DNA from: Viola odorata
Taxonomy: Eukaryota > Streptophyta > Magnoliopsida > Malpighiales > Violaceae
Assembly: GCA_963691705.1 (NCBI GenBank)
Contig: OY829537.1
Span: 76,839,352-76,903,351, forward strand
DNA: 64,000 nt
Direction of reading: 5' to 3'
Shown here: one piece after another, positions 11,419-23,448 of the stretch
Layout: every line of letters starts with the position of its first letter
How positions within the stretch are numbered: position 1 is the first letter of the stretch
The notes under the pieces: model-generated
What the model was told of the DNA's origin: nothing
What the model saw: the letters and a program-made list of their open reading frames with translations, nothing else
Databases searched by the model: none
Position numbers and translations under genes: made by a program

Positions 11419-12753
11419 ATTGGTACCTACAAAATGAACAAACACAATTCAAATAATAAATGGGATAGTCTCTCCCTAAAGATGAAAAACAAAAATGAGA
11501 AAAGAGAAAGGAAGAAGAAAAGTGAAAATGTGAATGCTAGAAATTGGAGGAAAAATTAAAAGTTTAAATTCTCTCTTTTGAATTCTTCTTAGAAAATATT
11601 TCATTTGGTATAAACCGACATCTTCTGTGTCTATGCATTGTGATTGCCAAGCGACAATAGTCATTGCTAAGAATAAGGCTTACAGTTGTAAAAGTAGACA
11701 CATTCGATTGAGGCATAATGTAATTAAGTAGCGACAAAAAGATGGAATTATTTCCATAGATTATGTGAGGTCAAACGTAAATTTAGGTTCCCTACCTTGC
11801 AAAAAAGTTACTGGTTCATAGAATTTTTAAACTTCACCATTAACTCTGTGAGAATAAAGTATACTTATTTAGGTCTGGTTGATACTCCAAAAGACACATG
11901 ATTCAAAAAGTTACACTCTAATTATTAACCCAAGAATTTTTTCCTAAAACATTTGTTATACGTGGGGAATTGTTGTAAAATGTGTATTACAAAGGTGACA
12001 TGCGTTTCAAATATTACTTACAAGGTTACAAGAGTTACAAGTTACAAAAGTTAATATTAGCCAATTGAGTTTACTCTTCCCAGACAAAGACCATCGAAAA
12101 TAGTATTCACAATCTTTATCCTGGGTTAGTAATTTTTTTCTTGTTGATTTAGTTCGCGATTGTATATCAGAAGAGACTATTATATCATAAGGGATAAAAT
12201 CCTTTCCGACAACGACTATGCGTCTCAATCTACTCGATTTTTTTCAACACAAACAACTATTTTTTTAAGTCTTCCGCTGTTCTTTTAATCCAACACAAAA
12301 CTTAATAGGCTAGCTGTATTTGTTCTATGTAATTAATAGAAATTTAAAAGGACAATAAGGTCACAAACAACCTAAAAAATTGTTGTCAAACATTGCCTTA
12401 AAGCAAGAGCATAGATCTCGAACAAATCTTATTTAAATCTGGAGGAAGAACAATTTAAGATTCTTATGTGTGTTAAAAAGAAGCATGGAAAAAAAGTCAA
12501 GATTATTTTAATAATATACTAAACTATTCTTATTCTTTTTATTAATATTAAAAAAAATTGAACAAAAAATCATTCATACTTTTATATAAAGAAATTGATA
12601 TACGAGGCATTAAAACTAAGGTTATTTTTTTTGTGTCGGCACTCATCTCGGATAAGCTCCTAAGGCGAGATGTACTAGATATTAGAAATATCAATTTACC
12701 ATTTTAGTGTAATATATAAATTATCAAACATTAAAAAATTAAGAGAAATGATA
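11419..12753. other. AT-rich non-coding stretch
   Basis: I see no convincing gene here. The start may include the 5' leader of the older gag element, but I found no LTR ends or TSD. The rest is AT-rich sequence with only short accidental reading frames. Confidence 0.5.
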
Positions 12754-13460
12754 CACTACAAAAAAAACTAGCAATCACCAATGACCATATTTCGACAGAC
12801 AAACTCTGTCAGAAATCTTCGAAGGAGTTCTGATGGCTAAGCCATCAAAACATCTTTTTTTTTATAAATATATTGTAGAGTTATCGAAAGAAATGGCCTC
12901 ACTTTCGATGGTCTTAGTTTCGACGACTCCTTCGTCAAAATATTTGGGAGCCAATGAAAAAATATTTGCGCCCAACCTTAGCGCGAAATAATTTCAAGGG
13001 AAATATTTGTCGAAGGAGTTTCGACTGCTAAAACTGTTGAAAACTTGTTAAGTTTTTGACAGAAAAGTTCTCGATATTAGAGGAACTCTTCCAAGAAGAA
13101 AGACCCTCGATGAATTTCTAAGTTTTCGACGGACGTAGCCGTCGAAACGATTTCATCTATTTTGACGACCTAGTCCGTCGAAGAGAGAAATGCATTTTTG
13201 ACGGAGATGTCCGTCAAAATCCATGTAGTATTTTCGACAACTTTTCCGTAAAAAATGGATCTTAACATTTTCGATAGAAAACTCCGTCGCCATAGAGGCA
13301 CATTCTGTTTAGGGCTTAGGGTTAAGGATATAGCGCTTAGGGTTTGGGGTTTAGCGCTTAGGGTTTAAGCATTGTCGGTCGTAACCGATGGAAGACTTTC
13401 GACGAATCTGTCGTCGAAATGGATTTTCACCATTTCCGACGGCAATTTCCGTCGCTATTG
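12754..13460 (+). mobile_element. One end of a CACTA-like DNA transposon
   Basis: The end begins CACTACAAAAAAAAC at 12754, which fits the CACTA terminal motif. It is followed by about 700 bp in which short motifs of the form TTCGACGG/CCGTCGAAA recur in both orientations (for example near 13130-13165, 13240, 13395 and 13440). Such subterminal repeats are typical transposase-binding arrays of CACTA elements. I found no second terminus (TTTTGTAGTG) and no transposase, so this is a fragment or a non-autonomous copy. Element B inserted just to its right. A telomere-like patch lies at 13307-13370. Confidence 0.6.
13307..13370 (+). repeat. Degenerate telomere-like (TTTAGGG) patch
   Basis: The sequence reads gtttagggcttagggtt, then gcgcttagggtttgggg, then a second cgcttagggttt. 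These are imperfect plant telomere heptamers inside the CACTA-like end. Confidence 0.5.
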
Positions 13461-13753
13461 AGGCAAAATTTAAATAAAAGGTTAAATAACTCATACAGTT
13501 AATCAATAGTAATTAAATACCTCATTAATTAACTAATTTTAAAATTAACAATATACATACACAATAATGGGAAAATAACTTATATTATATACATAATAGT
13601 CCTTAATTACACATTAACTTTCAAACTAAACAAAATCCTATGTCTTCCCTTCAAGCCCATCTTCGAGATATTATGTCCACTTGCACTTATAAACCATTAC
13701 GTCATTTTGTTCCCTTTCCAATGTGGTATTCTTCTTCCTTCTTTCTTTATTAC

Positions 13754-14251
13754 TGATAAGATTCGGACTTCTGAAGAAGGGTAGGTGAGGAAAATGGCTG
13801 CTCGGGATCGTTGTGCTCGACGTCTGGTGTACGTGCGAAGCACCGAAGGGGTCTCTGGTGTAAACACTCTGATGCTTAAGTCAGTAAGAGTAGTAAGAAT
13901 GGCAGCGTTTTGGCCAGCAATCTTAGGCTTACCTTTTCTTCTTGATCTTTGTGGTATTTATAGGCAGAAAATGGGTGTTATCTTGAGTACCCCGTTATCT
14001 AGGGGTAATAACGCGGTTGTTGACAACTTGAACCTTCCGTTAACGTCACGTGCCTTCCTGGGATGGGATAACGCCATGTTAGATGAGATCCCCCCCCCCC
14101 CCCCCCCCCCGCTGATGTCGACCATCCCAGGATCCTTGGAAAAAAGACGGGACGACCGATACTGTGGATTAGCCTGACCGCTACAGTTTTCTATTCCTCA
14201 AGACAGTGTCAAAGGACGATAACGCCCTCAAAGACTCATGTATAGTTATCA
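13754..14251 (-). mobile_element. 3' LTR of element B
   Basis: The 498-bp LTR carries a minus-strand TATA at 13955-13963 and a poly-C run at about 14089-14110 in the loop of an 11-bp inverted repeat (14056-14066 with 14122-14132). The left flank is ATTAC. A plus-strand open frame inside it is incidental. Confidence 0.93.
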
Positions 14252-14392
14252 TAAGCCCAACCGAAAATGAGCCCGAGTGTTTACCAAGGGTTACCACCAC
14301 ACTTTTCAGCCTTGTCTGTTCCATGTTTTGTGAGATATTGGGGTGGTGTGATTATCGAGAGGCATGTCTTTTCAAACCATCATTTCCTTGGG

Positions 14393-14401
14393 CCTATAAA
14401 T
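14393..14401 (+). promoter_or_regulatory. TATA box for antisense orfA (element B)
   Basis: GCCTATAAATTGGA lies about 65 bp before the orfA start position. A2 has GCCTATAAATCGGA at the matching place (60066-60079). The conservation is on the strand opposite to the element's own transcript. Confidence 0.55.
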
Positions 14402-14461
14402 TGGATTTTCCATTACACTAATTCTTCTCATCTCTTCTGTATTTCTTCTGACATTTTCACC

Positions 14462-14836
14462 ATAGATGAATTGACCAGAAATTTCTTGATCTCAAAGGCC
14501 CACACCTTGAAGAACCTCACTGAAGTTGGCTTCTTAGAGACCATGTTGATCAAGACCTTTGAAGACATTCTGGAACTTTAGGGGATGATGACCCATCTTT
14601 TGTCTAGGCAAAGTGCAACTTCTCTGCAGGACTTCAGTCCTCTGAAGAGTGTATCGAAGTTGGCTGCTACTGTCTCCCGCATCCAGGTGGTCATCACCAT
14701 GCTGCAACAAAGGAAGGATCTGTTGGGGTGCTGCTTGAAGGGCATGAGGGTTTCCTCCTCCGAACTGACTTCGGTGGCGGATGCCCTGAGCGAGATTCCC
14801 TCCATGCTAGATGACGACGTCGAGTCCAATGCTTGA
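14462..14836 (+). pseudogene. Antisense orfA of element B, start lost and one internal stop
   Basis: This is homologous to the intact 125-aa orfA of A2 (60127-60504). Shared blocks include DFSPLKSVSKL, SRIQVVI, MLQQRKD and LGCCLKGMR. The A2 start ATG is ATA here (14462-14464), and an in-frame TAG at 14579-14581 replaces the Gln of A2. Both are single transitions. The protein is small, helical-looking and without membrane segments; function unknown. An upstream TATA (14393-14401, CCTATAAAT) and a downstream AATAAA (about 14920) match A2. Confidence 0.75.
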
Positions 14837-14986
14837 CCATTTGCAGCTGTCCCTGTGTTCTTTTATTTTTCTTTTGTTTTTATATGTATGCGGATGTATG
14901 TTCAGGCCGTTAGGCCATAAATAAAATGACTTTCTGTGAATTGTCTTCTGATATTCTGCTTTGACGTGTCCATCGGGATTATCTCT

Positions 14987-15000
14987 AGCCCAACCGAAAA
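14987..15000. repeat. Second copy of the LTR-adjacent motif in element B
   Basis: The motif AGCCCAACCGAAAA directly abuts the 3' LTR (from 14253) and recurs here about 735 bp away. A2 shows the same pair (59366 and 60663) with a T in place of the second C in both copies. Confidence 0.6.
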
Positions 15001-15318
15001 TGGGTCTGCCACTGGTCAGACTTTCATAGTACTTCCTTTTCACGTTCGCCGGACAATAATAAATGTTTTTGCTAACCATTTCTTATATTAATTCCACGCC
15101 GCTTTTCAATGGCAACTGATTGGGTGATGTTCTCAGCGCCTTCTGATTGGTGTAGATTTCCAACAGGCGTGATCGCAGGATCAGATTCTACAGTTATGAT
15201 TATTTTTCTCAATGTTCCTTAATTACTTTCGGAGGGCGTGCGAAAAGGCAGGACTCTTCCTTCTTTTTCCTATTCATCTTCTTCTTATCTTTCCACTGTG
15301 GAGACTGCTTGCAATTTC

Positions 15319-15786
15319 ATGGCTAATTCTCATTCCATGGACGTTGCATGGCGTGATTCTCCGCGAACTCCTCCTACTTCTCCAGATTTCGACAATCCTT
15401 TGTTGTCGCGCCTCAAAAGGTGATTTTCTCGATGTGAGGGTCATATAGGGTCGAAAAGGAAAAACTCCAAAACAACACTTGGCACTGGCCATAACTTCTA
15501 CACTCCTAGTTTGCGGAGGGGTGATGAACTGTCTCTAGATATCGGCCATTTTATGTCCAGGGGAGGAGTTTCCGCTCACGATGCTGGTCCTGAGATTACG
15601 GCTTCTACTATCAAGGGGAATTTATGCTCGACTCCTTTGAAGGAGAAAAGTCCTTCGGATGACCTCCTGTTAAAGCTGGGTCAAGAGAAAAGAGTTGACG
15701 AGCCTTTCCCTTTTTTCTCTGAGGAACTACCGTCTTCGAATGAGGATGATTTCTACTGGCCCTCTTACTGGCTCAACGAGGATTAG
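15319..15786 (+). pseudogene. Antisense orfB of element B, frameshifted
   Basis: This begins MANSHSMDVAWRDSPRTPPT and aligns with A2 orfB (DSYLLGTASRDSPPTPPT). A stop follows at about 15421. Another frame from 15511 ends EDDFYWPSYWLNED, matching the acidic end of A2. The downstream block 'ttgtagatgtcgtatggc' with AATAAA (about 15830) is also shared with A2. The central part is poorly conserved. No known domain was recognised. Confidence 0.6.
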
Positions 15787-16267
15787 CATGTATGTCAAAT
15801 GCTTTGTAGATGTCGTATGGCTCGTTATGAATAAAGTATGTTTCCTGTATTCTCTTTATTCTCACATTAATTCCGCAATCGCTGGATAATCGCCAGGCAG
15901 TTGGATATTACTCCACTCAACCGTCTTTTTTAACTTCTTGTTGTTAACTATTTTCTTCTAGAAACATCAGTGCTTGGCTTTGAATTTTCTTCCAGCGCTT
16001 CTCCACGTGTCCTTTTCTTTTTTATACGTGTCTCGGTCAGATAGGTTGTTCAGTTAATGGGGTGGCGCACTCATTCTTTAAAAGGACACAACTTCTCCCC
16101 TCTTACTCTTTTTGCTTATTTTTCAAATTGCATCCCTTCTTTTCACTTTGTCTTCTCCGCAAAGAGCTTTTCGATCATTCTCCGGACGCCCTCAACTCAT
16201 CTGCCAATTCTTCTTTTTCGAGGTATTCTACTCCCTTTTCTTCAGGTTTTCTTTTTGTTTGCTTATT

Positions 16268-16426
16268 ATGCGTGAGGTTAGATCTCAAAAGATCCTTCAG
16301 GGGCCTCTAGATCTTAAGATCGCTAATACTCCTAGTATTTTCACTTGTGAGACGGTTCTGAGACTCGAATTAGAGAGTCACGGTATTTCTTTCCCTAGTG
16401 GTTACACCGTTAGGCTTCCTGATAAG
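16268..16426 (+). pseudogene. Antisense orfC of element B, 5' fragment
   Basis: It starts MREVRSQKILQG and continues with SIFTCETVLRLELESHGISF, then PSGYTVRLPDK. The A2 equivalent is SIFNCNEVLRVELEENGITF. It is cut at 16426 by a 3.6 kb solo LTR and resumes at 20064. Upstream (about 16005-16035) are CCACGTGTCC-type and TATACGTGTC motifs that also occur before A2 orfC. Confidence 0.8.
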
Positions 16427-19400
16427 TGTCGCGCCCCACGAAAATTAAAAAATTCGCGAGTGTGCAACGAAATTTGGGACCTTACAATGCTTGGCGTAAA
16501 CAGACGCCTCGCAACATGCAATGAAGTCGCCACCCTAATTTGGTTGCTAGGTTTAGGGAACCTTAATCGTCATGGCATAGGAAATATAATAAGTAAAAAA
16601 ACTAAAGGCACAAAAAAGGGGTCTGGACCCCAGACAAAAGGTTTGGGGTCGTATTATGGTCTCGGGAAGGTGTTAGGCACCCGAGTCACATCCGAAAACG
16701 GTTACCGGTTGATGAGAGAGGTGTTTTAAAGATGTTTTGATAAAATGCGTTTTGTTTTGAAATGGGGGCCCTCAGAGGAATCGTCACTTTAGTCTTTTTT
16801 ATGATCGTGACGTTCAGGAATAATAAAAAGACCTTTCGGACGGGATTACCGTTTATCAAGATCGATCGATTATTCCTGACCGTAACGTGATGGGACTGAA
16901 TTTTCTGTAAGACTGAATGAGCGCCCTCTTATTTCATCATCGGGCCATGCATGATTAGATTAATTACTACGTGATCCTATCATGTATTGCTAATAGAGTA
17001 CAAATTTAAATGATAGATTTTGAAGTGAAAAACTGATGCGGGATCGAAAGTCCCCATGTACATGCAGTCAATATAAGCGAGAATTTAAAATCACGTGAGC
17101 ATGACATTTTAAGCAACTCTTTAAACACGTTGTTCATGTGGGTTGATTTTAATTCTAGTAGTTCTATATATCATGCGTACGATTGATATTTATGAAAAGC
17201 GTTGAATAAATAAAAAGGAATCGAAAGGCGTACTTTCGAGCGAAGCTTGAAATTAAAACCTACAAAATGAGAGTGTTAGCGATAGCTTGAGAAATAAATA
17301 AGCAATTTTATGAGTGCGAAAATTTAAATGACAGTTGATTGTATGCGAGAAATGATGGATTGACGCATACGAGAATTAAATGCTGAGTTTGATAAGTGCA
17401 GGAAAATAAATGATGACAGTTGATTGCATACGAGAAATGATGGATTTAACGCATACGGAATTTAAATGCTAAGTTGATTGCATGCGAAAAATGATGGATT
17501 TAACACATACGAGAATTAAATGCTGAGTTTGATAAGTGCAGGAAAATAAATGATGACAGTTGATTGCATGCGAGAAATGATGGATTTAACGCATACGGAA
17601 TTTAAATGCTAAGTTGATTGCATGCGACAAATGATGGATTTAACGCATACGAAACTTAAATGCAGAGTTGATTGCATGCGAAAAATGATGGATTTAACGC
17701 ATACGAGAATTAAATGCTGAGTTTGATAAGTGCAGGAAAATAAATGATGACAGTTGATTGCATGCAAGAAATGATGGATTTAACGCATACGGAATTTAAA
17801 TGGTAAGTTGATTGCATGCGACAAATGATGGATTTAACGCATACGAAAATTAAATGCTGAGTTGATTGCATGCGAAAAATGATTGATTTGACGCATACGA
17901 ATTTTAAATGCTGAGTTGATTGCATGCGAGAAATGACTGATTTGACGCATACGAAAATTAAATGTTGTCATGATGAGTGCAGAAAAAATTAAATGTAGTT
18001 GACGATTCACAGGGGGTTTAAAACAGTTGATGATTTGCAGGTAATGAACAGTTGATATTTGCGGAAGAATTTCCAGCAGTATGATGAGTGCGGAAATTAA
18101 AACAATTGATATTTTGCAGAAAATAAACAATTTGATATTTGCAGAAAATAAACAATTTGATATTTGCAGAAAATAAACAGTTTGATATTTGCAGAAAATA
18201 AAATAATTGATATTGCGGAAGAATTTCCAGCAGTTTTCGAAAAACTAAAGCAGTTGATATTCGCAAGAATTAAAACAATTGATATTGCGGAAGGATTTCC
18301 AGCAGTTTGCGAAAAATTAAAGTAGTTGATATTTTACGAGAATTAAAATGCAACCGACCATGTAGGCGGTAAAGCGAATAATTGAATTTAAATTGCCGAA
18401 AGTAAATTGCGAAAAATTAAAGTGCGAATAATTTAAATAGTTGATAAGTGCAGAAATTTAAACATTTGACAGTACGAAAAATAACCATACGAAGCATACG
18501 AATTATTTTTATGAAAAATCATGATCTGAAGTTTCGGAAAGAATTAAAAATGGGTTGGGCCCAATTGAAAAAATGAAAGCAAATTGAAATGGGCCAGGAA
18601 TAGTGCCTGGCCCAAGGAAAATGATTTAAATGGAAATGGGCCAAGCCCATTCCCGTGTGAACAGTGCCGTCATGGCACTGTTCATCGTCTTCTCCTTTGG
18701 TCGCCGGCGTACTGCCGGCAGCCAAGCTCCGGCCACAGGTGGCGGATATGAAATTCGTTCGTACCGAAATGTTCGTCTCTTCGACGACTTCTCGACCGTA
18801 CAAACTCCAATTTTTAGTTTGACTCATGCTAAATTTAATTTCGAAAAAATGACGAAACCGTTAATTATCGAAAACTAATTAATTCGCACAACCTAGCTAA
18901 CGATTTTTAAAATTGAAGACGTGTATTTAATCTACATCATGTATGTGAATTAATGGCATAAAAGAAAGCAATTTATTTACTCAAGAACGAGCTAAACGAA
19001 TTAAAAGAAAAACTTGCTTAAAAACCGAAAATAAGCTAGAGAGAGAAGCTCACGTTTTTAAATTTTGAGTGGGCGATTGTCGCTCTAAATGAGCAAGCTG
19101 ATCAAGAGGGAGAGAGAGCAAGTTTTCCTTGCAAGATTGGTGCCGTTTGAACGTTGGGAGAGGGGTTGTATTTATAGCCCGAAGTCGCGTGAGGAGAGAG
19201 ACGCGGTTGTGCGCGTGGAGGCCGTGACCGGGAGCTGGCGGGGCTACGGTCGTGAGGTGGCTGGTCTAGGTCGACGGGAGCAGGTTGCTTGGTGGCCTGC
19301 TCCGCTGCTGTTTACGTCCATGGTGAATGTGCACCATGGTTGATTAATTAGTCAACCGTTGATCTAGTTGACTTTTTTTAGTTCACGAGATCAACGGTTG

Positions 19401-20058
19401 TGATCAACTTGCCCTTTATTTTATTTAAATGGCCTCGAGCCGAGTCCTGCGAGCAATCGTTCAGACTTTTCGAACCGACGGTATCTGCGCGTAGAGAAAA
19501 ATACGACGAGTCTAACCGTCTACAGCGAATGACGAGAATTTTTCGTTTAGCGCATTTATTTTCTCGTTCAAAAGCGTGAAACGCGCGAACGGAAAAATAT
19601 AAACATTACGTCGAAAATTACACGAAACGTTGTAGACCGTTGCGAGCAGAAAAAAAGCTAGCAACTAGTTGATGGAAAACATTTCAAAGTCAAGCTATTG
19701 TCCGAGCGAACTTACTCGGGTCCAATAAAAGCTCGAACGAAAATAATAATAAAATAATAAAAATACTAAAAAATGCGCTAAAATATTAAAAATCGTAAAA
19801 TTCATGTGATGACCTAAAACGAAGAAAAAACTAGCAAACGACGGCCGGATAGTCAAAAATGTGAGTTTTAAGGCTAAAAATAATAATGAAAATGAAAATA
19901 CGTGACGAAAAATTAAAAATGCGATTTCGAAAGCTGACGATGCTAATTACGATGCTAAAATGCGATGAAAATTTTAAAAATGCTAGTGACAGTAAATTAA
20001 GTAAATAACAGAAATGCTAAAATTAATTAAAAATGGCGTCAAAATTCGGGTATCAACA
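16427..20058 (-). mobile_element. Solo LTR, 3.6 kb, large-LTR gypsy family, copy 1
   Basis: On the minus strand it begins TGTTGATACCCGAATTTTGA and ends GGGGCGCGACA, with TG/CA ends and a perfect 5-bp TSD, ATAAG (16422-16426 and 20059-20063). The minus-strand TATA (19169-19177) gives its direction. No coding capacity or internal repeat of its own start is seen, so it is a solo LTR and not a complete element. LTRs this long with internal tandem repeats recall the Ogre group of Tat elements; this is an inference from size and structure. Copy 2 is at 43894-47731 in opposite orientation. Short frames inside it (for example 18519-18827 and 19089-19343) look accidental. Confidence 0.88.
17334..17968. 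repeat. 54-bp tandem array in solo LTR copy 1
   Basis: Ten units begin 'gttgattgcatgcga'. They are spaced 54 bp apart, with three 86-bp steps where a 32-bp segment containing 'gtttgataagtgcagg' is inserted. The pattern 86-54-54 repeats, so there is a higher-order unit. Copy 2 has a related, shorter array at 46425-46925. Confidence 0.8.
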
Positions 20059-20063
20059 ATAAG

Positions 20064-21840
20064 TATATGAGGCTCCACGACGGGCTGTGGGGGACCCGAA
20101 GGATGGTTTATTTTAAAATAGTTCTTTATGGTTTCAGTTTCCCGGTTCATGCTTCTATAGAGAAGATGCTGCGCCATCATAATATTAATCCTGCTCAGAT
20201 AACTCCTTCTTCTTGGAGTGGCATTTATGCTTTTCTTCGTGCTTGTGAGATGAAGAACATTTTTACCCCATCTGTCAATCTACTCCTTAAATTTTTTAAT
20301 TTAGACTGTCATAATGGATTGATAGATATTACTCCGCGATGGAATGACGCGTATGCCTAGTCGTTCTGGCAGAAGTTTCAAGGTTTTGAGGGGGTTGTTG
20401 CTGACTGGAAGAGAAGTTTCCTCATTATCGAGTTACCTTCACGTTTATGGCGTAGGGGATTTAATTAGGATATTACCAGTAGCGACTGGGTAAAGCTGGT
20501 AGTGTTATCTAGGGATGAGTTGGCTCAGTCTGACGCCTTGCTAGAGTTAGAGAAGTCTTTTTCCATTCGCAATTTCACTTCGTACAAGCTTCTAGAAGAA
20601 TGCACCGTAGGTAAGTTTTTTATATTTCAACGTCATCCCTTTGACTCACTCTTTTGCTGACACATCTTTTTCGCAGAAAACAGGGGTAGTCCGTCGTCCA
20701 AAGGGGATAATGTTCCTTTAACAGTCGAACCACTCCAGACGATACCTGCTTTCTCCTCCTCTGAGGGACCCCCTCACAAGAGCATCCCGTTAAAGAATAG
20801 AAGGACCTTCAAAATAGTTCCACCAAATAGGAGGGGTATCTCTGCCCAGGCGTCGCATTTTCTTGAAAACTGGTTACCGGTTCATAACAGAGGGGTAGGC
20901 TCGGGTCCCGTAATCAAGACTGAGGTTATCAACAAATATTTCAACAGTGGCTAGCTCTTCTCAAGCGATCAAGACTCCTGTCGTGACAGCTGACATTCCT
21001 TCAACCGCAACTGAAATCCCGTTGGTAACAGATTCGTCTTTGTCGGTTAACATCCCCGATTCCCCTATTTCCTCTTGTATTCCAGATGTGACAGTACCAA
21101 CTCCTCATTCAAATTCTTTTCGTGATCCGTTAACGAGGGCGTTACAGCGGCTATTTTTTACTTCTACTTCTAGAGCCCAGGGTTGTACCGTGGATTCCAC
21201 TTCTTCCTTGACCGTCAATCTTTCTTCTCAAGGTTCCCAGGGAGTTCCTTCTCATCGGTTGGATTTAACGGATTTCGGGACTAATGGGCTCCAGGCCTTG
21301 GGGGTATCAGATCCTTTTTTAGGAAATCAGCCCACAACGTCCTTAATAGGCGGGATGATGAGTCTTCCTGAAGAGAAGGAGAAATTTTCGCAGCTTTCTT
21401 GAGATGCCCGATACGCGCGCGTTATGGATGATTCCCTAGCCGTCTTTCGTCATCTGCATTATGCCATCGAGGCTTACGATAGCCAGCTTCAAGACTTGTC
21501 CCAAACCATAAGCGCTCAAAGGGTAAAACTTAATCGAGCGGTAAGTCAGGCAGAGTGGATGACGCAACTCCAGAGTTGGACCCAAAATGAGCTGAATAGA
21601 GAAAAATCTAAAGGAAAAGCCAAAATTGAGGTCCTGGAGGCAGAACTATTAACAGAAAGAAAGAAGAACTCTCTTCTCCGCGAAGAGATATTATTATGGC
21701 CAAGGTTCTGGCCAAGGTTCCGCTAAGGATAGAGTGGTGGAAAAAAGAAGCCATGCGGGCCTTTAATTCAGGCTTTGCGGATTATTATGGCAGTGATTCC
21801 TTCGATCCTGCTAAGATTGCTGATTATACCTCTGCAATGA
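20064..21840 (+). pseudogene. Antisense orfC of element B, middle fragment
   Basis: This resumes the Transposase_28-like domain (VLYGFSFPVHASIEK, SWSGIYAFLRACEMKNIF, DITPRWND). Stops follow at 20357 (TAG) and about 20467. The intron 20611-20676 (GTAAGT...TCGCAG) matches A2. After a Ser/Pro/Thr linker come LDLTDFGTNGLQALGVSD, a helical coiled-coil region (REKSKGKAKIEVLEAELL) and RIEWWKKEAM, all with A2 counterparts. It is cut at 21840 by the Athila element; the last codons are at 35660-35778. Confidence 0.8.
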
Positions 21841-23384
21841 TGTTTGATATGTGTGTGTTTTCTAGATATTTTCCCTCAAATTTTGTATGTTTTCCCTCCT
21901 TGATGCTACTAACTTGCTCTGTTTTCAATACTTTTACCAGATCTAGCCCTAGAGGAGAAAAAGACAGAAAGCGCACGCTTTGGGATGGAATTGAGCAGTT
22001 TTGGAAGTCTCCCAGTCTTCGTCGCGGCCTAGACGTATTTCCTCAGTCGAGCCCTAGACGCGGGCTTTCGTGTCCAGCCCTGGACTATCTGTGAAGCCGA
22101 AAAGTGCTGCGTTTTGCCCTCGATCAGAAGCCGCACGTGCTTGCAATCCTCCTTGGAGCGCACGAAGAGAGACGCCAACAAGATTCCTCTCTGATCCCTT
22201 TTGAGCGTCCTATGAATATTCTCCCTGGGACGTGGTCCAGCCCATTTGTCCCTTTCCTCCCATTTTGTCCTCTTCCCTTAGCTGGATTTGTCCTCTAGTT
22301 AGCTTAGGGTTGTATATAAGCAGTAGCTTTAGGATTTTTAGGGTAAGCAACATTGGTAGGAGGAAGAAAACAACATACTTTCTATTTTTCTCCCTTCTTT
22401 GGGATTTGTTCCTCCATCTTCAAGCTGTAGCCGCCGGCCAGCCTTACTCTTTCACCGGAGCTTTTCAGCTCCGGCTGGTATTTAATAGTTTTCTTCCCAT
22501 TTTCTTGTTTTCCTTTTATGCTTGTTATCAAATCTATTTATATTTATGTTATTATGAGCATGAGTAGCTAGATCTTTTTATCTTAGTAAGGTTTTTCCAA
22601 GGGTTGCAAGGGTAGTTGTGAAGCCTTAATGTTCTTCATAAACTCTTATGCGTGTATTTAATCTCTTGCCATTTTACTGTCATATTGCACTGGATCTATA
22701 GAAGCCTGATCAACTGCTGTATTTTCCTTTGTAATTACTGCCATTTCTTTAGAATCAGTAGGCACCTAGTCCGGAGTCATCAGGTTGCTGGTCCAATCCG
22801 GCTAGGGCTGGAGGTTAACTAGGGTGGATCTGACAACGTCTTGCCCTAGACGTGTCTTCCTCCACTTCATGGGCCTCTGGATCTCCCCATAAGCGAACCT
22901 TGGGGAAGGACGGAGTGTCAAGGTCTTGCCCATGAGCGTACCTTGGGCAAGACTTCTCTTACGAAGGTGGATAGGAGGCCTAAGCGTACCTGGCCTCTAT
23001 AGCACGTCTGCACCGTGAGAGTGGAATATCCTTGAGCTGATGACCAACTAGGCCTAGACGCAACCCGCGAGATCACTTTGCTAAGACTCTTTCCTATTAT
23101 CTGATTTACCCCTCTTGTGATACTGTTTTATTGCCTTTAGATAATTTTTACTTTATTTAGTTCACCTGTCAGCTTTAGTATCCAAATCTCGCTGGTTAAT
23201 TTCATTAGCCAACCCCAAACCCCACCCCCCCCCCCCCCCCCAGTGTTACTTGTTACTGTTTAGACCTGGACATACACTATGAACAGAATATTACCATTAA
23301 TCCTTGTGGTTCGACTCTGATTTGCCCTATACACATTTATTGTGCATTTTGCTAGCAGAAAATATTACTTTTGAGTGACGATCA
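21841..23384 (+). mobile_element. Athila 5' LTR
   Basis: This 1544-bp LTR starts TGTTTGATATG and ends GAGTGACGATCA. The TATA-like TATATAAG is at 22313-22320. A poly-C run lies at about 23224-23241. It is followed within a few bases by the primer site. Confidence 0.93.
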
Positions 23385-23390
23385 AATTTT

Positions 23391-23408
23391 GGCGTCGTTG
23401 ACGAGGAT
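23391..23408 (+). other. Athila primer-binding site
   Basis: TGGCGTCGTTGACGAGGA lies just after the LTR. It resembles the Athila/Tat primer site TGGCGCCGTTGCCGGGGA, which is attributed to tRNA-Asp, with a few mismatches. Confidence 0.65.
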
Positions 23409-23448
23409 TGACAGTTCTAATTTTTTACTTTTCCTTGTTTTTCCTTGT

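Noticed and set aside
13785..14177. Plus-strand open frame in the element B 3' LTR
   Set aside because: Runs antisense through LTR control sequence and the C-run; broken in the other LTR.
16112..16729. Open frame spanning the junction at 16427
   Set aside because: It joins the orfC start to solo LTR sequence by chance; the TSD shows the insertion boundary.
17334..17968. Regularly spaced repeats resembling a CRISPR array
   Set aside because: Repeats are contiguous diverged 54/86-bp tandem units inside a plant LTR with no unique spacers; the organism is a plant.
16427..20058. Non-autonomous element with its own short LTRs (LARD/TRIM) in place of a solo LTR
   Set aside because: The start sequence does not recur inside and no PBS or polypurine tract is seen; still possible if internal LTRs have decayed.
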